Positions 1 to 12,555 of a stretch of 64,000 bases of DNA are shown in pieces (within the stretch, counting starts at the first letter, position 1; each line of letters opens with the position of its first letter). This stretch comes from Paenibacillus oenotherae (lineage in GTDB: Bacteria > Bacillota > Bacilli > Paenibacillales > Paenibacillaceae), in NCBI RefSeq assembly GCF_019443105.1, contig NZ_JAHZIJ010000012.1, forward strand, positions 62,001 to 126,000, read 5' to 3'. A program made the position numbers and the translations under genes. A model generated the notes under the pieces. The model was not told where the DNA came from. It ran no database searches and worked only from the letters and a program-made list of their open reading frames with translations.

Positions 1-911
1 AAGGGAAATATTACAACGCTCCGCTTTCCGCCAATGCGCCTAACGGCATTCTGTACAGCAAGAAAGCGTATGCTGATGCAGGTGTAACGGAACTGCCGAA
101 AACGTACGACGAGTTTCTCGAAATTCAGAAGAAGCTTCAGGCATCAGGTATTTCTCCAATCGTAGTTGGCGGTAAAGACTTGTTCCACATGGGCTTCTGG
201 GTCAACTACTTCCTGATCACGAATGTGTTTGCCGAAGATCCGGATTGGAACTCCAAACGTACGGCCAAGACGGCAAGCTTTACGGACGCGCAGGTTGTTC
301 AGGCCATTACGGATTACAAGGAACTGTTCACGAACTATGTCGATAAAGGCTGGCTTAGCACGGCCGACAACCAGACCGCATCGATTCTCGTATCCGGCAA
401 AGCGGCACAGCTGTTCTCCGGCCCTTGGATGATCGGACAAATCATGGAAGCGGATCCGAGCTTTGAATTTGGGTTCTATCCGCTCCCTGACCGTAAAGGC
501 AACCTTGTGATCAACGGTCTGCCTACTCTGGCAGGCTGGTCGTTGTCAGCGGCAGCAGCCAAAGACCCGGACAAAGTGGATGCGTTCAAGAAGTTCATCA
601 ACTTCTTCTTCGACCCGGCTCAATACGCTCCATACACAGAGAAGGCCGGCAGCATTCCTTCCATTGCCGCGAAGGTTGACATTAAGACCAATGAAGTGAT
701 GCAGCAAGTTCTGGACGCTGTTGCGAACCCGGACATTAAGAAGTCGATGATGTTCAATCAATGGTACGGCGACAATGCGATACCGCCTCAATTCCGCAAC
801 TGGTTCTACAAATGGCTGCAGGAAATGGTCATCAACAAGGGCGACGTCGCGGACTATATGCAAAAAGCAGATCTTGAGTATGACAACAATGTCGCAGCAA
901 ATCAGAAATAG
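1..911 (+). CDS. ABC sugar importer, solute-binding lipoprotein (5' end missing)
   Basis: The window opens inside this gene; the first whole codon is at position 3 and 302 residues remain. They align almost without gaps to the last two thirds of the complete binding protein at 17677-19011 (shared blocks FHMGFW, ADNQTAS, SGKAAQLFSGPWM, NWFYK), so this is a family 1 extracellular sugar-binding protein. Its signal peptide and lipobox lie off the left edge. Two permease genes follow and no ATPase gene, as is usual for Bacillota importers that share a common MsmX-type ATPase (family knowledge). The ligand cannot be read from sequence; the glycosidases downstream suggest an oligosaccharide released from plant polysaccharide (inference). 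Confidence 0.93.
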   Translation, partial: GKYYNAPLSANAPNGILYSKKAYADAGVTELPKTYDEFLEIQKKLQASGISPIVVGGKDLFHMGFWVNYFLITNVFAEDPDWNSKRTAKTASFTDAQVVQAITDYKELFTNYVDKGWLSTADNQTASILVSGKAAQLFSGPWMIGQIMEADPSFEFGFYPLPDRKGNLVINGLPTLAGWSLSAAAAKDPDKVDAFKKFINFFFDPAQYAPYTEKAGSIPSIAAKVDIKTNEVMQQVLDAVANPDIKKSMMFNQWYGDNAIPPQFRNWFYKWLQEMVINKGDVADYMQKADLEYDNNVAANQK

Positions 912-946
912 CAGTTGAAACAGCAGTTGACCTAGCAGTTGCTGCA
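911..946 (+). repeat. Three 12-bp tandem repeats after the binding-protein stop
   Basis: Three units with a period of exactly 12 bases begin at 911, 923 and 935, each starting GCAGTTG. They overlap the last base of the stop codon. No function is evident; replication slippage is a likely origin. Confidence 0.6.
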
Positions 947-970
947 GCCGGTTAGGAGAAACGATGAATC

Positions 971-1004
971 GAGATAACCCCGCCGCAGTGGCGGAGGTTA
1001 TCTC
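971..1004 (+). promoter_or_regulatory. Intercistronic stem-loop between binding protein and permease
   Basis: GAGATAACC plus CCGCC pairs with GGCGG plus GGTTATCTC around a 5-base loop (985-989), with one bulged base: a 14-bp stem. No T-run follows, so it is not a normal terminator. In many importer operons a hairpin here protects the upstream binding-protein mRNA and lowers permease expression (general knowledge); that role is inferred for this site. Confidence 0.6.
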
Positions 1005-1048
1005 ACTCATCAACATGACAAAGTTTACTTGGAAGGCAGGAGAACACC

Positions 1049-1954
1049 ATGAATGCCACTATAGTCAAGAAAAGAAAGAAGAAGTGGTGGCTTAATTACA
1101 CATTTTGGTTTATATTGCCTTCGTTTGTGCTATATACCTTGTTTGTAATATGGCCGACAGTGAGCAGCATTAATTTAAGTTTTACCTCATGGGATGGAAT
1201 TAATCCGGAAGTGCGTTATATCGGTTTGGACAATTTCAAAGAAATCTGGGAAAGCACGCGCGTTCATAATGCGCTGAAAAATACAATCATTCTGGCAGTG
1301 TCGCTTGTTGTGCTTGAGAACGTCGTAGCGCTGGGACTGGCTATTCTCGTTGATAAGGTGCGATGGTTTCGCAATCTGTTCCGCAGCATCTTTTATTTCC
1401 CCGTCTTGATGAGCGGGATCATTATGGGTTTTATTTGGATGATTATTCTGAATTACAACTTTGGTGTCTTTAATCAACTGCTGGATATGACAGGACTCGC
1501 ATCCTGGAAGCTGGATTGGTTAGGCAATCCGGACTTTGCATTGTGGGCGATTATTTTGTCAACAGTCTGGAAAGCGGCGGGCTACTACATGATTATTTAT
1601 TTGGCCGGCCTGCAAGGCATCCCTCAGGACTTGCTGGAAGCTGCAAGTATCGACGGAGCCGGAAGATGGAAGCAATTTGTTCATATTACATTCCCATTGC
1701 TCGCCGGAGCGACGACCGTATGCGTCATGCTGTCGATGATCGGGTCGCTCAAGCTGTTTGATCAAATTGCTGTCATGACGAACGGCGGCCCCGGTTTTGC
1801 AACGGAAACGCTGACATACATCATCTACAGAGTTGCTTTCGGAGAAGGCAGACAGGGCTTTGGCACGGCGCTTTCCCTTGTACTATTTGCGCTAATTTTG
1901 ATTGTTTCGCTCATCCAGATCAAGTTGCTTCGCAGAAGAGAGGTGCAAATGTAA
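1049..1954 (+). CDS. ABC sugar importer permease, MalF type
   Basis: The protein has 301 residues and several hydrophobic membrane segments; the first, about residues 14-36, follows a Lys/Arg-rich start (KKRKKKWW). The cytoplasmic EAA loop that docks the ATPase is visible as EAASIDGAGRWKQFVHITFP, near residue 195. It pairs with the next gene to form the channel for the sugar delivered by the upstream binding protein. The ATG follows a GGCAGGAGA ribosome site. The stop lies one base before the next start, so the two permeases are translationally linked. Assignment to the MalF/UgpA-type class is secure; the substrate is inferred from context. Confidence 0.93.
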   Translation: MNATIVKKRKKKWWLNYTFWFILPSFVLYTLFVIWPTVSSINLSFTSWDGINPEVRYIGLDNFKEIWESTRVHNALKNTIILAVSLVVLENVVALGLAILVDKVRWFRNLFRSIFYFPVLMSGIIMGFIWMIILNYNFGVFNQLLDMTGLASWKLDWLGNPDFALWAIILSTVWKAAGYYMIIYLAGLQGIPQDLLEAASIDGAGRWKQFVHITFPLLAGATTVCVMLSMIGSLKLFDQIAVMTNGGPGFATETLTYIIYRVAFGEGRQGFGTALSLVLFALILIVSLIQIKLLRRREVQM

Positions 1955-1955
1955 C

Positions 1956-2792
1956 ATGAAAAAGCATAAAAAAATAAAGGCTAGCGACATTATCCTGTTC
2001 CTCGTAACCTTGATCATTGCCGTTATATTTGCCTTTCCGATTTTCTTCAACTTGATGTCTGCGTTCAAGACGAACGGCGAAATATTGAGGGATGCTATTT
2101 CGTTCCCGAGCGGCCTCTATTTGGAGAGCTTCAAATATTTGCTGACCGAAACGGAATATCCCAAAGCCATCTTCAACAGTGCGGTGCTGACCGTCGTCTC
2201 CATTGTTTTCATGGTTTTCATTATTCCGATGGCGGCATATGGAATTGAGCGTACAGCGAATAAATGGACGAATGGCGTCTATATCTATTTTCTGTTCGGT
2301 ATGATGATTCCATTCCAGGTGTATATGATTCCGTTGTTCAGACAAATGAAAGCGATGGGGCTGTTCGGTACTCTGGCTGGTCCGATCATGATTTATATCG
2401 CGGGTTCTGTCGGCTTCGGCGTCTTGTTGTACACCAGTTTCCTGAAGGGCGTGCCGCGCGAGATCGAGGAATCGGCGGAAATCGATGGATGCTCCAGGAT
2501 GGGCATTTTCTGGAGAATCGTATTTCCGCTGCTGGGACCTGTTACAGCCAGCATGGTCGTCCTGCAGGGGCTTGGCATCTGGAATGACTTCCTTCTGCCG
2601 ATGCTGGTGCTGCCGTCCGGCGAGCCGAAAACGATGATTGTCGAGCTGTTCTATTATGTCGGAGAATTTTCCTCCCGCTGGGATATGATCTTTGCAGGGA
2701 CGACGATGTCGCTTATACCTGTTCTGACCGCATTCCTTGCGCTGCAAAAATACTTCGTAAAAGGTGTATCGTCCGGCGCGATTAAAGGATAA
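1956..2792 (+). CDS. ABC sugar importer permease, MalG type
   Basis: The 278-residue protein is the second membrane subunit of the importer. It has about six hydrophobic segments and an EAA loop (EESAEIDGCSRMGIFWRIVFP). The C terminus KYFVKGVSSGAIKG is the usual end of MalG/UgpE-type permeases. An open frame extends upstream to 1902, but the ATG at 1956 is preferred because it has an AGAGAGGTG site just before it and gives the normal MKKHKK start. It probably forms one transcript with the two genes before it and with the glycosidases after it. Confidence 0.93.
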   Translation: MKKHKKIKASDIILFLVTLIIAVIFAFPIFFNLMSAFKTNGEILRDAISFPSGLYLESFKYLLTETEYPKAIFNSAVLTVVSIVFMVFIIPMAAYGIERTANKWTNGVYIYFLFGMMIPFQVYMIPLFRQMKAMGLFGTLAGPIMIYIAGSVGFGVLLYTSFLKGVPREIEESAEIDGCSRMGIFWRIVFPLLGPVTASMVVLQGLGIWNDFLLPMLVLPSGEPKTMIVELFYYVGEFSSRWDMIFAGTTMSLIPVLTAFLALQKYFVKGVSSGAIKG

Positions 2793-2810
2793 GCCACCCT
2801 ATCATACACG

Positions 2811-2834
2811 GCCCTTGCTCCTCCAAGCGAGGGC
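2811..2834 (+). terminator. Weak stem-loop after the importer genes
   Basis: GCCCTTGCT pairs with AGCGAGGGC (one G-U pair) over a 6-base loop. There is no T-run after it, so it is at best a partial terminator or an mRNA-stabilising end between the importer and the beta-galactosidase. Confidence 0.35.
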
Positions 2835-2900
2835 TATAGCTATCTGGCAGCTTGCCGAAGCTGAACGGCTGAAGTGAAGCGGCTGTATTGTTAATCATAG

Positions 2901-6002
<3,102 letters not shown>

Positions 6003-6100
6003 TCATTGCGAACGGGGATTTATTGCGGCTGAATATGAAATGATCCGCCCCGCCGCGTGCGGTGCAGAGCACTCCGTATAACAAAAGCGAGGTGAGTGAC

Positions 6101-7984
6101 ATGATCCCGGTATTCAGGGATGTGAGACCCGGAACGGCCCAAATAAGCGAAGGGCCGCTGTCAGACCGCTTTCAGCTCAACAAGGCTTATGTCATGAGCT
6201 TGACGAATCAGAACCTGCTTCGCAGCTTCTATATGGAGGCTGGATTGTGGAGCTACAGCGGCAATGGAGGGACAACAACCGCTTCTACGACCAGTATGGA
6301 AGGCCCCGAGCATTGGCATTGGGGCTGGGAATCGGTCACCTGCGAGCTCAGGGGCCATTTCATGGGACATTGGCTGTCGGCAGCGGCGCGCATCTACGCG
6401 CAAACGAAGGACGCGATGGTAAAGGCGAAGGCCGATACGATCGTGGCGGAGCTTGCGAAATGCCAGGCGGCCGGCGGGGGTGAATGGCTGGCGGCGTTTC
6501 CTGAATCCTTTATGAGCCGGCTTGTGAACGGCAAGTGGGTCTGGGCGCCGCATTATACGATTCACAAGCTGTTGATGGGACTGTTCGAAATGTACCAATT
6601 GGCGGGCAACGAACAGGCGCTTCTCATTATGAAAGGGATGGCGTCATGGTTTGACAAGTGGACCGGGAATTTCTCGCGGGAGCAGCTTGATGAGCTGCTC
6701 GACATGGAAACCGGGGGCATGCTGGAGACATGGGCTGACTTGTATGGCGCGACCGGCGAGGAGGCGCACAGACTGCTGATGCTCCGATATGTGCGAGGGA
6801 GATTATTCGACCGGCTGCTGGCAGGGGAGGATGTGCTGAGCAATAAGCATGCCAATACGCAAATACCGGAAATATTGGGCGCGGCCCGCGTGTATGAAGT
6901 GACTGGCGACGAGCTATTCCGCCGCATTGTCGAAGCGTTCTGGGACTGTGCGGTCACAAAGCGGGGTTATCTATGCACAGGAGCAGGAGACGATGGCGAG
7001 CTGTGGCTGCCGCCGGAGCGGATGGCGGCCAGACTGGGAGCGGGCCAGGAGCATTGCTGCAATTACAATATGATGAGACTCGCTCATATGCTGCTGCGCT
7101 GGACCGGAGAAGCCGCCTACGCCGACTATTGGGAGCGGCGGTTTGTCAACGGTGTGCTGGCCCATCAGCACGGGGACACGGGGATGATCTCTTATTTTCT
7201 GGGCGTTGGCTCTGGCAGCCGTAAAGTATGGGGCTCGGAAACGCAGCATTTCTGGTGCTGCCACGGCACGCTCGTTCAGGCCAACTCGTCCTACGAAACG
7301 CAAATCTATATGCGGGACGCGCAGGGCATTGCTATTACGCAATGGATTCCATCTACCGTGACCTTCGAGCAAGCCGGGTGCGAGATCGGCATTAAGATCG
7401 CGCAGGACGGGCAGCATGGCTTGTATCCATTGAACAAATGGTCGGTCACAGGGATGAAGGCCATTACGGAGGTAGATAAGCCGCCGATTCCTGCAGGCCG
7501 TCCGGACTGCTTCAGCTATCGGGTAACGGTGTCCACGACCAAGGCTGGGGAGTTTGCAATCAAATTGCGGCTCCCTTGGTGGATTAGCGGCAAAGCTGCT
7601 GTTGCGGTTAATGGGACAAGTCAGAATGATGTCCCGGCTGGTGCGGGCTTCTATGAACTTAAACGCTATTGGAGCGACGGAGATACGATTGAGGTTCAGT
7701 TCCCTAAAGCGCTCTTGGCCGAACCATTGCCGGGAGCGCCGGATCGGGTCGCCTTCGTCGATGGCCCCGTTGTACTGGCTGGCCTGACGGAGGAAGAGCG
7801 TCGGCTGACAGGCGACCCTCATAAGCCGGAGTCGATATTGACACCCGACCGGGAGCGCAACCATAGCTGGTGGAACGCCGGGTATTACCGGACTTATGGA
7901 CAGAGCAGCAACTTCCGGTTCATTCCGCTTCATGAGATTAAGGATGAGCGGTACACGGTTTATTTTCCCGTTGCACCGATATAA
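6101..7984 (+). CDS. Beta-L-arabinofuranosidase, glycoside hydrolase family 127 (DUF1680)
   Basis: The 627-residue protein belongs to the DUF1680/GH127 family. The zinc- and nucleophile-site residues are all visible: E317 and C319 in QEHCCNYNMMRL, and C386-C387 in FWCCHG. These correspond to the Glu, Cys and Cys-Cys of characterised Bifidobacterium HypBA1, where the first Cys of the pair is the nucleophile (family knowledge). No signal peptide is present. The frame is open from 6062, but the ATG at 6101 has an AGCGAGGTGA site and is chosen. It would remove beta-linked L-arabinofuranose from imported oligosaccharides; other GH127-like activities cannot be excluded. Confidence 0.92.
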   Translation: MIPVFRDVRPGTAQISEGPLSDRFQLNKAYVMSLTNQNLLRSFYMEAGLWSYSGNGGTTTASTTSMEGPEHWHWGWESVTCELRGHFMGHWLSAAARIYAQTKDAMVKAKADTIVAELAKCQAAGGGEWLAAFPESFMSRLVNGKWVWAPHYTIHKLLMGLFEMYQLAGNEQALLIMKGMASWFDKWTGNFSREQLDELLDMETGGMLETWADLYGATGEEAHRLLMLRYVRGRLFDRLLAGEDVLSNKHANTQIPEILGAARVYEVTGDELFRRIVEAFWDCAVTKRGYLCTGAGDDGELWLPPERMAARLGAGQEHCCNYNMMRLAHMLLRWTGEAAYADYWERRFVNGVLAHQHGDTGMISYFLGVGSGSRKVWGSETQHFWCCHGTLVQANSSYETQIYMRDAQGIAITQWIPSTVTFEQAGCEIGIKIAQDGQHGLYPLNKWSVTGMKAITEVDKPPIPAGRPDCFSYRVTVSTTKAGEFAIKLRLPWWISGKAAVAVNGTSQNDVPAGAGFYELKRYWSDGDTIEVQFPKALLAEPLPGAPDRVAFVDGPVVLAGLTEEERRLTGDPHKPESILTPDRERNHSWWNAGYYRTYGQSSNFRFIPLHEIKDERYTVYFPVAPI

Positions 7985-7996
7985 TATCGCCTCACT

Positions 7997-9190
7997 ATGA
8001 CGAAGCAAATCTACAATGAAGGGCAGGATCACCTCGTGTTAAACAATACTGAACGACAATGGCTGGAGAACGTGATAACGAAATTGACGGCGAAGATGGA
8101 TGCGGTCAGCGAGCGTTCCCGGAACAAAATTCCTTATACGACCGTTAACGGCGTGCATGATGACCGGGCGGTCGATAATCCTACGGGCGCACAAGCGGAC
8201 GGCATTAACTGGTGGACGAACGGTTTCTGGGGAGGCATGCTATGGCTCATGTACCATGAGACCGGCAACGAGAAATACAAGGAAATCGCACAAATTTCCG
8301 AAGCCAGGATGGACCGGTGCTTTGAGGAATTTTACGGCCTGCATCATGACGCCGGATTCATGTGGCAGCCTACCAGTGTCGCGAATTACCGAGTGACCGG
8401 CAATCCGGAATCCCGGAAGCGGGCGCTGCATGCCGCAACTTTGCTGGCAGGCCGGTTCAATCTCGCAGGCGGCTTCATTCGCGCATGGAACGACTTGAAG
8501 GACGAGGATACGAGAGGCTGGGCCATTATCGACTGTTTGTTGAACCTCCCTCTTCTCTACTGGGCAACGGAAGAAACGGGAGATCCGCGCTTCAAGCAAA
8601 TTGCAGTCAAGCATGCGGATACGGCGATACCGGCCTTTGTCCGTCCGGATGGCTCCGTCAACCACATTGTCGAATTCGACCCCTTCAATGGAGGCGTGGT
8701 CAACACTTACGGCGGTCAGGGTTATGGTGAAGGATCTTCCTGGACGCGCGGGCAGACGTGGGCGTTGTACGGATTCATGACGAGTTATATTCATACCGGG
8801 AAGGACGAATATTTGCAGGCAGCCAAGCGGGTTGCGCATTATTTCATCGCTAACATTCCCGAGGACGGCATCATCCCGGTCGATTTCAGGCAGCCGGAGG
8901 AGCCGAAGTTAGAGGATGATACGGCCGCGGCAATCGCTGCATGCGGGTTCATCGAAATCGCCAAAGCCGTCGGCGGACATGAAAGCCGCCTGTTCGTATC
9001 GGCGGCGCTGAAGCTGCTGAGAACGCTGGATGAATCGCGGGTCGACTGGTCGGCCGATACCGATCATATTCTGCTCTACGGTACGGGAGCCTATCATGCC
9101 GAGACGCATCATCATGCCATTATTTACGGCGATTATTATTTTATGGAAGCGATCTTCAAGCTGAAAGGCAACGATCTGTATTTATGGTAA
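7997..9190 (+). CDS. Unsaturated glucuronyl hydrolase, glycoside hydrolase family 88
   Basis: The 397-residue protein has the alpha6/alpha6-barrel pattern of GH88. Two catalytic aspartates are visible, D118 in HHDAGFM and D179 in IIDCLLNLP. Their 61-residue spacing equals that of Asp88 and Asp149 in the Bacillus sp. GL1 enzyme. The enzyme hydrates the double bond of 4,5-unsaturated uronic acid at the end of lyase products and releases 5-keto-4-deoxyuronate. That product feeds KduI, encoded about 1.7 kb downstream. The ATG at 7997 lacks a ribosome site; an in-frame GTG at 8036 after AAGGGCAGG may be the true start. No lyase gene is in the window. Confidence 0.9.
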   Translation: MTKQIYNEGQDHLVLNNTERQWLENVITKLTAKMDAVSERSRNKIPYTTVNGVHDDRAVDNPTGAQADGINWWTNGFWGGMLWLMYHETGNEKYKEIAQISEARMDRCFEEFYGLHHDAGFMWQPTSVANYRVTGNPESRKRALHAATLLAGRFNLAGGFIRAWNDLKDEDTRGWAIIDCLLNLPLLYWATEETGDPRFKQIAVKHADTAIPAFVRPDGSVNHIVEFDPFNGGVVNTYGGQGYGEGSSWTRGQTWALYGFMTSYIHTGKDEYLQAAKRVAHYFIANIPEDGIIPVDFRQPEEPKLEDDTAAAIAACGFIEIAKAVGGHESRLFVSAALKLLRTLDESRVDWSADTDHILLYGTGAYHAETHHHAIIYGDYYFMEAIFKLKGNDLYLW

Positions 9191-9234
9191 CGCTCTTGCC
9201 GTGAGAACATGCACACAACGAGGAGGGCAACGCA

Positions 9235-10848
9235 TTGAACAACATGATACGCAACCCGATTCTGAGAGGATGCAATCCCGATCCGTCCGTCATTCGAGTC
9301 GGCGAAGATTATTATATTGCCACATCAACTTTCGAATGGTTCCCTGGCGTGCAAATCCATCATTCCAGAGATCTCGTTCATTGGGAGCTTATTACCCGTC
9401 CGCTGAACCGCGTGTCCCAACTGGACCTTAGAGGAATCGGCGCTTCGCAAGGCATTTGGGCCCCTTGCCTGACTTACCATGACGGCATCTATTACTTGGT
9501 CTATACCGTCGTTAATTCCTTTTATGTCCCGATGTACGATACGCCCAACTATCTGGTGACGGCGACGGACATCTGCGGAGAATGGTCTGAGCCGATTTAT
9601 CTGAACAGCTACGGCTTTGATCCTTCGTTGTTCCATGATGACGATGGACGCAAATATATCGTCAGCATGGTCACGGATCACCGTGTAACAAAGCGGTATA
9701 AGGGTCAGCTTGTCATTCAGGAATACTCCGTGCAGGAACGGCGCATGATCGGCGAAGCGGTCACGATCTATGCGAGCGCCGAGATGTTTCTGGAAGGCCC
9801 GCATATTTACAAGCGGAACGGCTATTATTATTTGTTCGCGGCGGACACAGGAACAGGCGAGGGACACGGGCAATCCATCCTGAGGTCGAAAAGTTTGTTC
9901 GGGCCTTACGAAGCGTATGAAGGCAATTCATTGCTGACAGCAAGGGATCATCCGGATCTGCTGCTGCAGAAATCCGGCCACGGCGATCTTGTTGAAACAC
10001 AGAATGGCGATTGGTATATGGTTCACCTCTGCGGCCGGGCGCTGGAGAACCGGACGGAGAAAGGCGATCGCAAATATACGCTGGGGCGGGAGACGGCGAT
10101 CCAGAAGGTAGAGTGGACCGAGGACGGCTGGCTTCGGCTGGCGAGCGGCACTGTTCTGCCGGATGTTGAGGTGGAAGCTCCTGCTCTCCCGCCGCATCCG
10201 TTCCCGAGCAGACCGGCCCGCGATGATTTCGACAATGAGCGGCTGGATATTCATTTTCAATCCTTGCGCATCCCGCTCGACAGCACCTTCTATTCGCTTA
10301 CGGAGCGGAAAGGGCATCTCAGGCTGTACGGCCGGGAAGGGCTCGGCTCGAAATACAGGCAGAGCCTTATCGCAAGACGCTGGCAGGAGTTCAAATTCAC
10401 GGCAAGCACATGCCTCGAATTCGAACCGGAGAGCTTCAAGCAAATGGCCGGCTTAATCTGTCTGTACGACACGAACAATTATTACTATTTGCACGTGACA
10501 TTTCATGAGGATTTGGGACGGTGCATCAGCATCCTGTCTGCGATCAACAATGTTTACGCGGAGCCGATTGGACACGTTCCTCTGCCGGATAACACGAAGC
10601 GGGTCTGGCTTCGCGCCCTGGTCGATCATGACAAGCTGCAATTCGCCTATGCAACGGAAGGCGAGGAAGCGTTTGTGGGGATCGGCCCGGTTCTGGACGC
10701 CAGCACGTTATCCGATGAAGCGTGCAAGGAGGGCTGGTTCACGGGCGCCTTTGTCGGCCTGTGCTGCCAAGACTTGACCGGATTCCGCAAGCATGCCGAC
10801 TTCGATTATTTCGAATATATCGAGATGGAGAATTTCTCGGAACAATAG
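9235..10848 (+). CDS. Beta-xylosidase / alpha-arabinofuranosidase, glycoside hydrolase family 43
   Basis: The 537-residue protein matches two-domain GH43 beta-xylosidases: an N-terminal five-bladed propeller and a C-terminal beta-sandwich (from about residue 320). The catalytic triad is visible at D16 (NPDPS), D129 (GFDPSLF) and E187 (LEGPHIYK), almost the same numbering as Geobacillus XynB3 (D15, D128, E187). There is no signal peptide, so it acts inside the cell. The start is TTG, seven bases after AGGAGGG at 9221. Xylosidase and arabinofuranosidase activity cannot be told apart from sequence. It sits between the GH88 gene and kduI. Confidence 0.92.
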   Translation: MNNMIRNPILRGCNPDPSVIRVGEDYYIATSTFEWFPGVQIHHSRDLVHWELITRPLNRVSQLDLRGIGASQGIWAPCLTYHDGIYYLVYTVVNSFYVPMYDTPNYLVTATDICGEWSEPIYLNSYGFDPSLFHDDDGRKYIVSMVTDHRVTKRYKGQLVIQEYSVQERRMIGEAVTIYASAEMFLEGPHIYKRNGYYYLFAADTGTGEGHGQSILRSKSLFGPYEAYEGNSLLTARDHPDLLLQKSGHGDLVETQNGDWYMVHLCGRALENRTEKGDRKYTLGRETAIQKVEWTEDGWLRLASGTVLPDVEVEAPALPPHPFPSRPARDDFDNERLDIHFQSLRIPLDSTFYSLTERKGHLRLYGREGLGSKYRQSLIARRWQEFKFTASTCLEFEPESFKQMAGLICLYDTNNYYYLHVTFHEDLGRCISILSAINNVYAEPIGHVPLPDNTKRVWLRALVDHDKLQFAYATEGEEAFVGIGPVLDASTLSDEACKEGWFTGAFVGLCCQDLTGFRKHADFDYFEYIEMENFSEQ

Positions 10849-10913
10849 CTGCATGCAGCGAGATCCTATTCATCCGTAATAAGAAAAGCACATAGATGAA
10901 GGAGCGTTTTCAA

Positions 10914-11747
10914 ATGGAAATTAGATATGCATCCCATCCGCAACAATCCAAGAGCTTCGATACAGGTAGCTTGCGCGAGGAATATTTGATTGAATCGTTG
11001 TTTCAGGCCGATGCATTGACCTTGTACTATTCGCATGTAGACCGTTTTATCGTGGGCGGAGCAGTCCCTGTCCATCAACCCGTCAAGCTTGAGGCTGATA
11101 AGCATACGATTGGCGCCGATACATTCCTGGAACGGAGAGAGGTCGGCATTATCAATATCGGAGGCAAAGGGTCCATTACGGTTGACGGGACGGTATTCGA
11201 GATGGCGTCCAAAGACTGTCTGTATATTGGTTTAGGAAGCCGGGAGGTCGTGATGGCGAGCGATGATGCGCTTCAGCCTGCCAAATTTTATTTGAATTCA
11301 ACCCCGGCTCATCATGCCTATAGGACGGAAAAAGCGGCCATCAGTGAAGCGGCTCCGGTGCATTTGGGCAGTCCGGCGAACTCCAATGAGCGCACGATTT
11401 ATAAATATATTCATACAGGCGGCATTCAAAGCTGCCAGCTGGTCATGGGCATGACGCTGCTGAAGCCGAACAATATGTGGAATACGATGCCTTGCCATAC
11501 GCATAACCGCAGGTCGGAAGTATACCTTTATTTTGATATGAACGAGGATAGTGTTGTCTTCCACCTGATGGGCGAGCCGCAGGAGACCCGCCATCTGGTC
11601 GTCCGCAACGAACAAGCTGTCATTTCTCCGAGCTGGTCGATTCACAGTGGTGTAGGTACGAGCAATTACACCTTTATTTGGGGGATGGCTGGCGAGAACC
11701 AAACGTTCGAAGATATGGACGTCGTTGCGATGAAAGATCTTCGATAG
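10914..11747 (+). CDS. kduI: 5-keto-4-deoxyuronate isomerase
   Basis: KduI converts 5-keto-4-deoxyuronate to 2,5-diketo-3-deoxygluconate, the first cytoplasmic step after lyase and hydrolase action on polyuronides. The 277 residues equal the family length. The four zinc ligands are visible as H195, H197 and E202 (CHTHNRRSE) and H244 (WSIHSG), one less than the E. coli numbering of H196, H198, E203 and H245. The frame opens at 10896, but the ATG at 10914 has GAAGGAGCG before it. It heads a kduI-kduD-kdgK-eda run that completes the pathway. Confidence 0.96.
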   Translation: MEIRYASHPQQSKSFDTGSLREEYLIESLFQADALTLYYSHVDRFIVGGAVPVHQPVKLEADKHTIGADTFLERREVGIINIGGKGSITVDGTVFEMASKDCLYIGLGSREVVMASDDALQPAKFYLNSTPAHHAYRTEKAAISEAAPVHLGSPANSNERTIYKYIHTGGIQSCQLVMGMTLLKPNNMWNTMPCHTHNRRSEVYLYFDMNEDSVVFHLMGEPQETRHLVVRNEQAVISPSWSIHSGVGTSNYTFIWGMAGENQTFEDMDVVAMKDLR

Positions 11748-11805
11748 CTTTGATTTGTTTACCGTCTAATGATCAACAAGATTATTGAATGGAGGATGGA
11801 CTGGC

Positions 11806-12555
11806 ATGTTATTTCGATTGGATGGAAAAGTTGCGCTTGTCACGGGTGCTTCGGGCGGGCTTGGGCAAGGCATGGCGCTTGGACTGGCGGAAGCGGGCGC
11901 GAACATTATAGCTGTAGCTTCATCCAATTGCGATGAAACCGTGCGGCTGGTTCGGGAGGCCGGCGGCCGAATTGAACAACTATCCGCCGATTTAAGCGAT
12001 GCGGACAAGCTGGAATCGGCAGTCGCAGACGCACTGAGCATCTATGGCCGTATCGATGTGCTTGTGAATAACGCCGGTATGATACGCCGCGCTCCCGCTG
12101 CCTTGCATGCAAGAAAAGACTGGTACGACGTCATTGATCTGAATTTAAACGCCGCCTTCTTCTTATGCCAGCTAGTCGGCAGCCATATGCTGGAGCGGGG
12201 GAGCGGCAAGATCATCAATATTGCCTCCATGTTGTCTTACCAAGGGGGCGTTAACGTCCCTGGCTATACGGCGAGCAAGCATGGAATCGCAGGCATAACG
12301 AAGGCGCTCGCGAACGAGTGGGCTTCCAGAGGCATTCAAGTCAACGCAATCGCACCGGGATATATGACGACAAACAATACAGCGCCGATTGCAGCGGATG
12401 CTGATCGTTACAAGTCGATCACAGAACGGATTCCCGCAGGCCGCTGGGGGCTGCCGGAAGACATGAAAGGACCGGCTGTGTTCCTTGCTTCGGCTGCATC
12501 AGATTATATGAATGGCCATGTGCTATGCGTGGATGGCGGTTGGATGGCACGCTAA
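11806..12555 (+). CDS. kduD: 2-dehydro-3-deoxy-D-gluconate 5-dehydrogenase (SDR family)
   Basis: The 249-residue short-chain dehydrogenase has the nucleotide motif TGASGGLGQG near the N terminus, NNAG, and the catalytic Y154-x3-K158 (YTASKHG). KduD reduces the KduI product to 2-keto-3-deoxygluconate with NAD(P)H. SDR members are hard to assign alone; the position between kduI and kdgK makes KduD the clear call. The ATG at 11806 is ten bases after GGAGG; an upstream in-frame TTG at 11785 has no ribosome site. Its stop overlaps the next start (TAATG). Confidence 0.95.
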   Translation: MLFRLDGKVALVTGASGGLGQGMALGLAEAGANIIAVASSNCDETVRLVREAGGRIEQLSADLSDADKLESAVADALSIYGRIDVLVNNAGMIRRAPAALHARKDWYDVIDLNLNAAFFLCQLVGSHMLERGSGKIINIASMLSYQGGVNVPGYTASKHGIAGITKALANEWASRGIQVNAIAPGYMTTNNTAPIAADADRYKSITERIPAGRWGLPEDMKGPAVFLASAASDYMNGHVLCVDGGWMAR

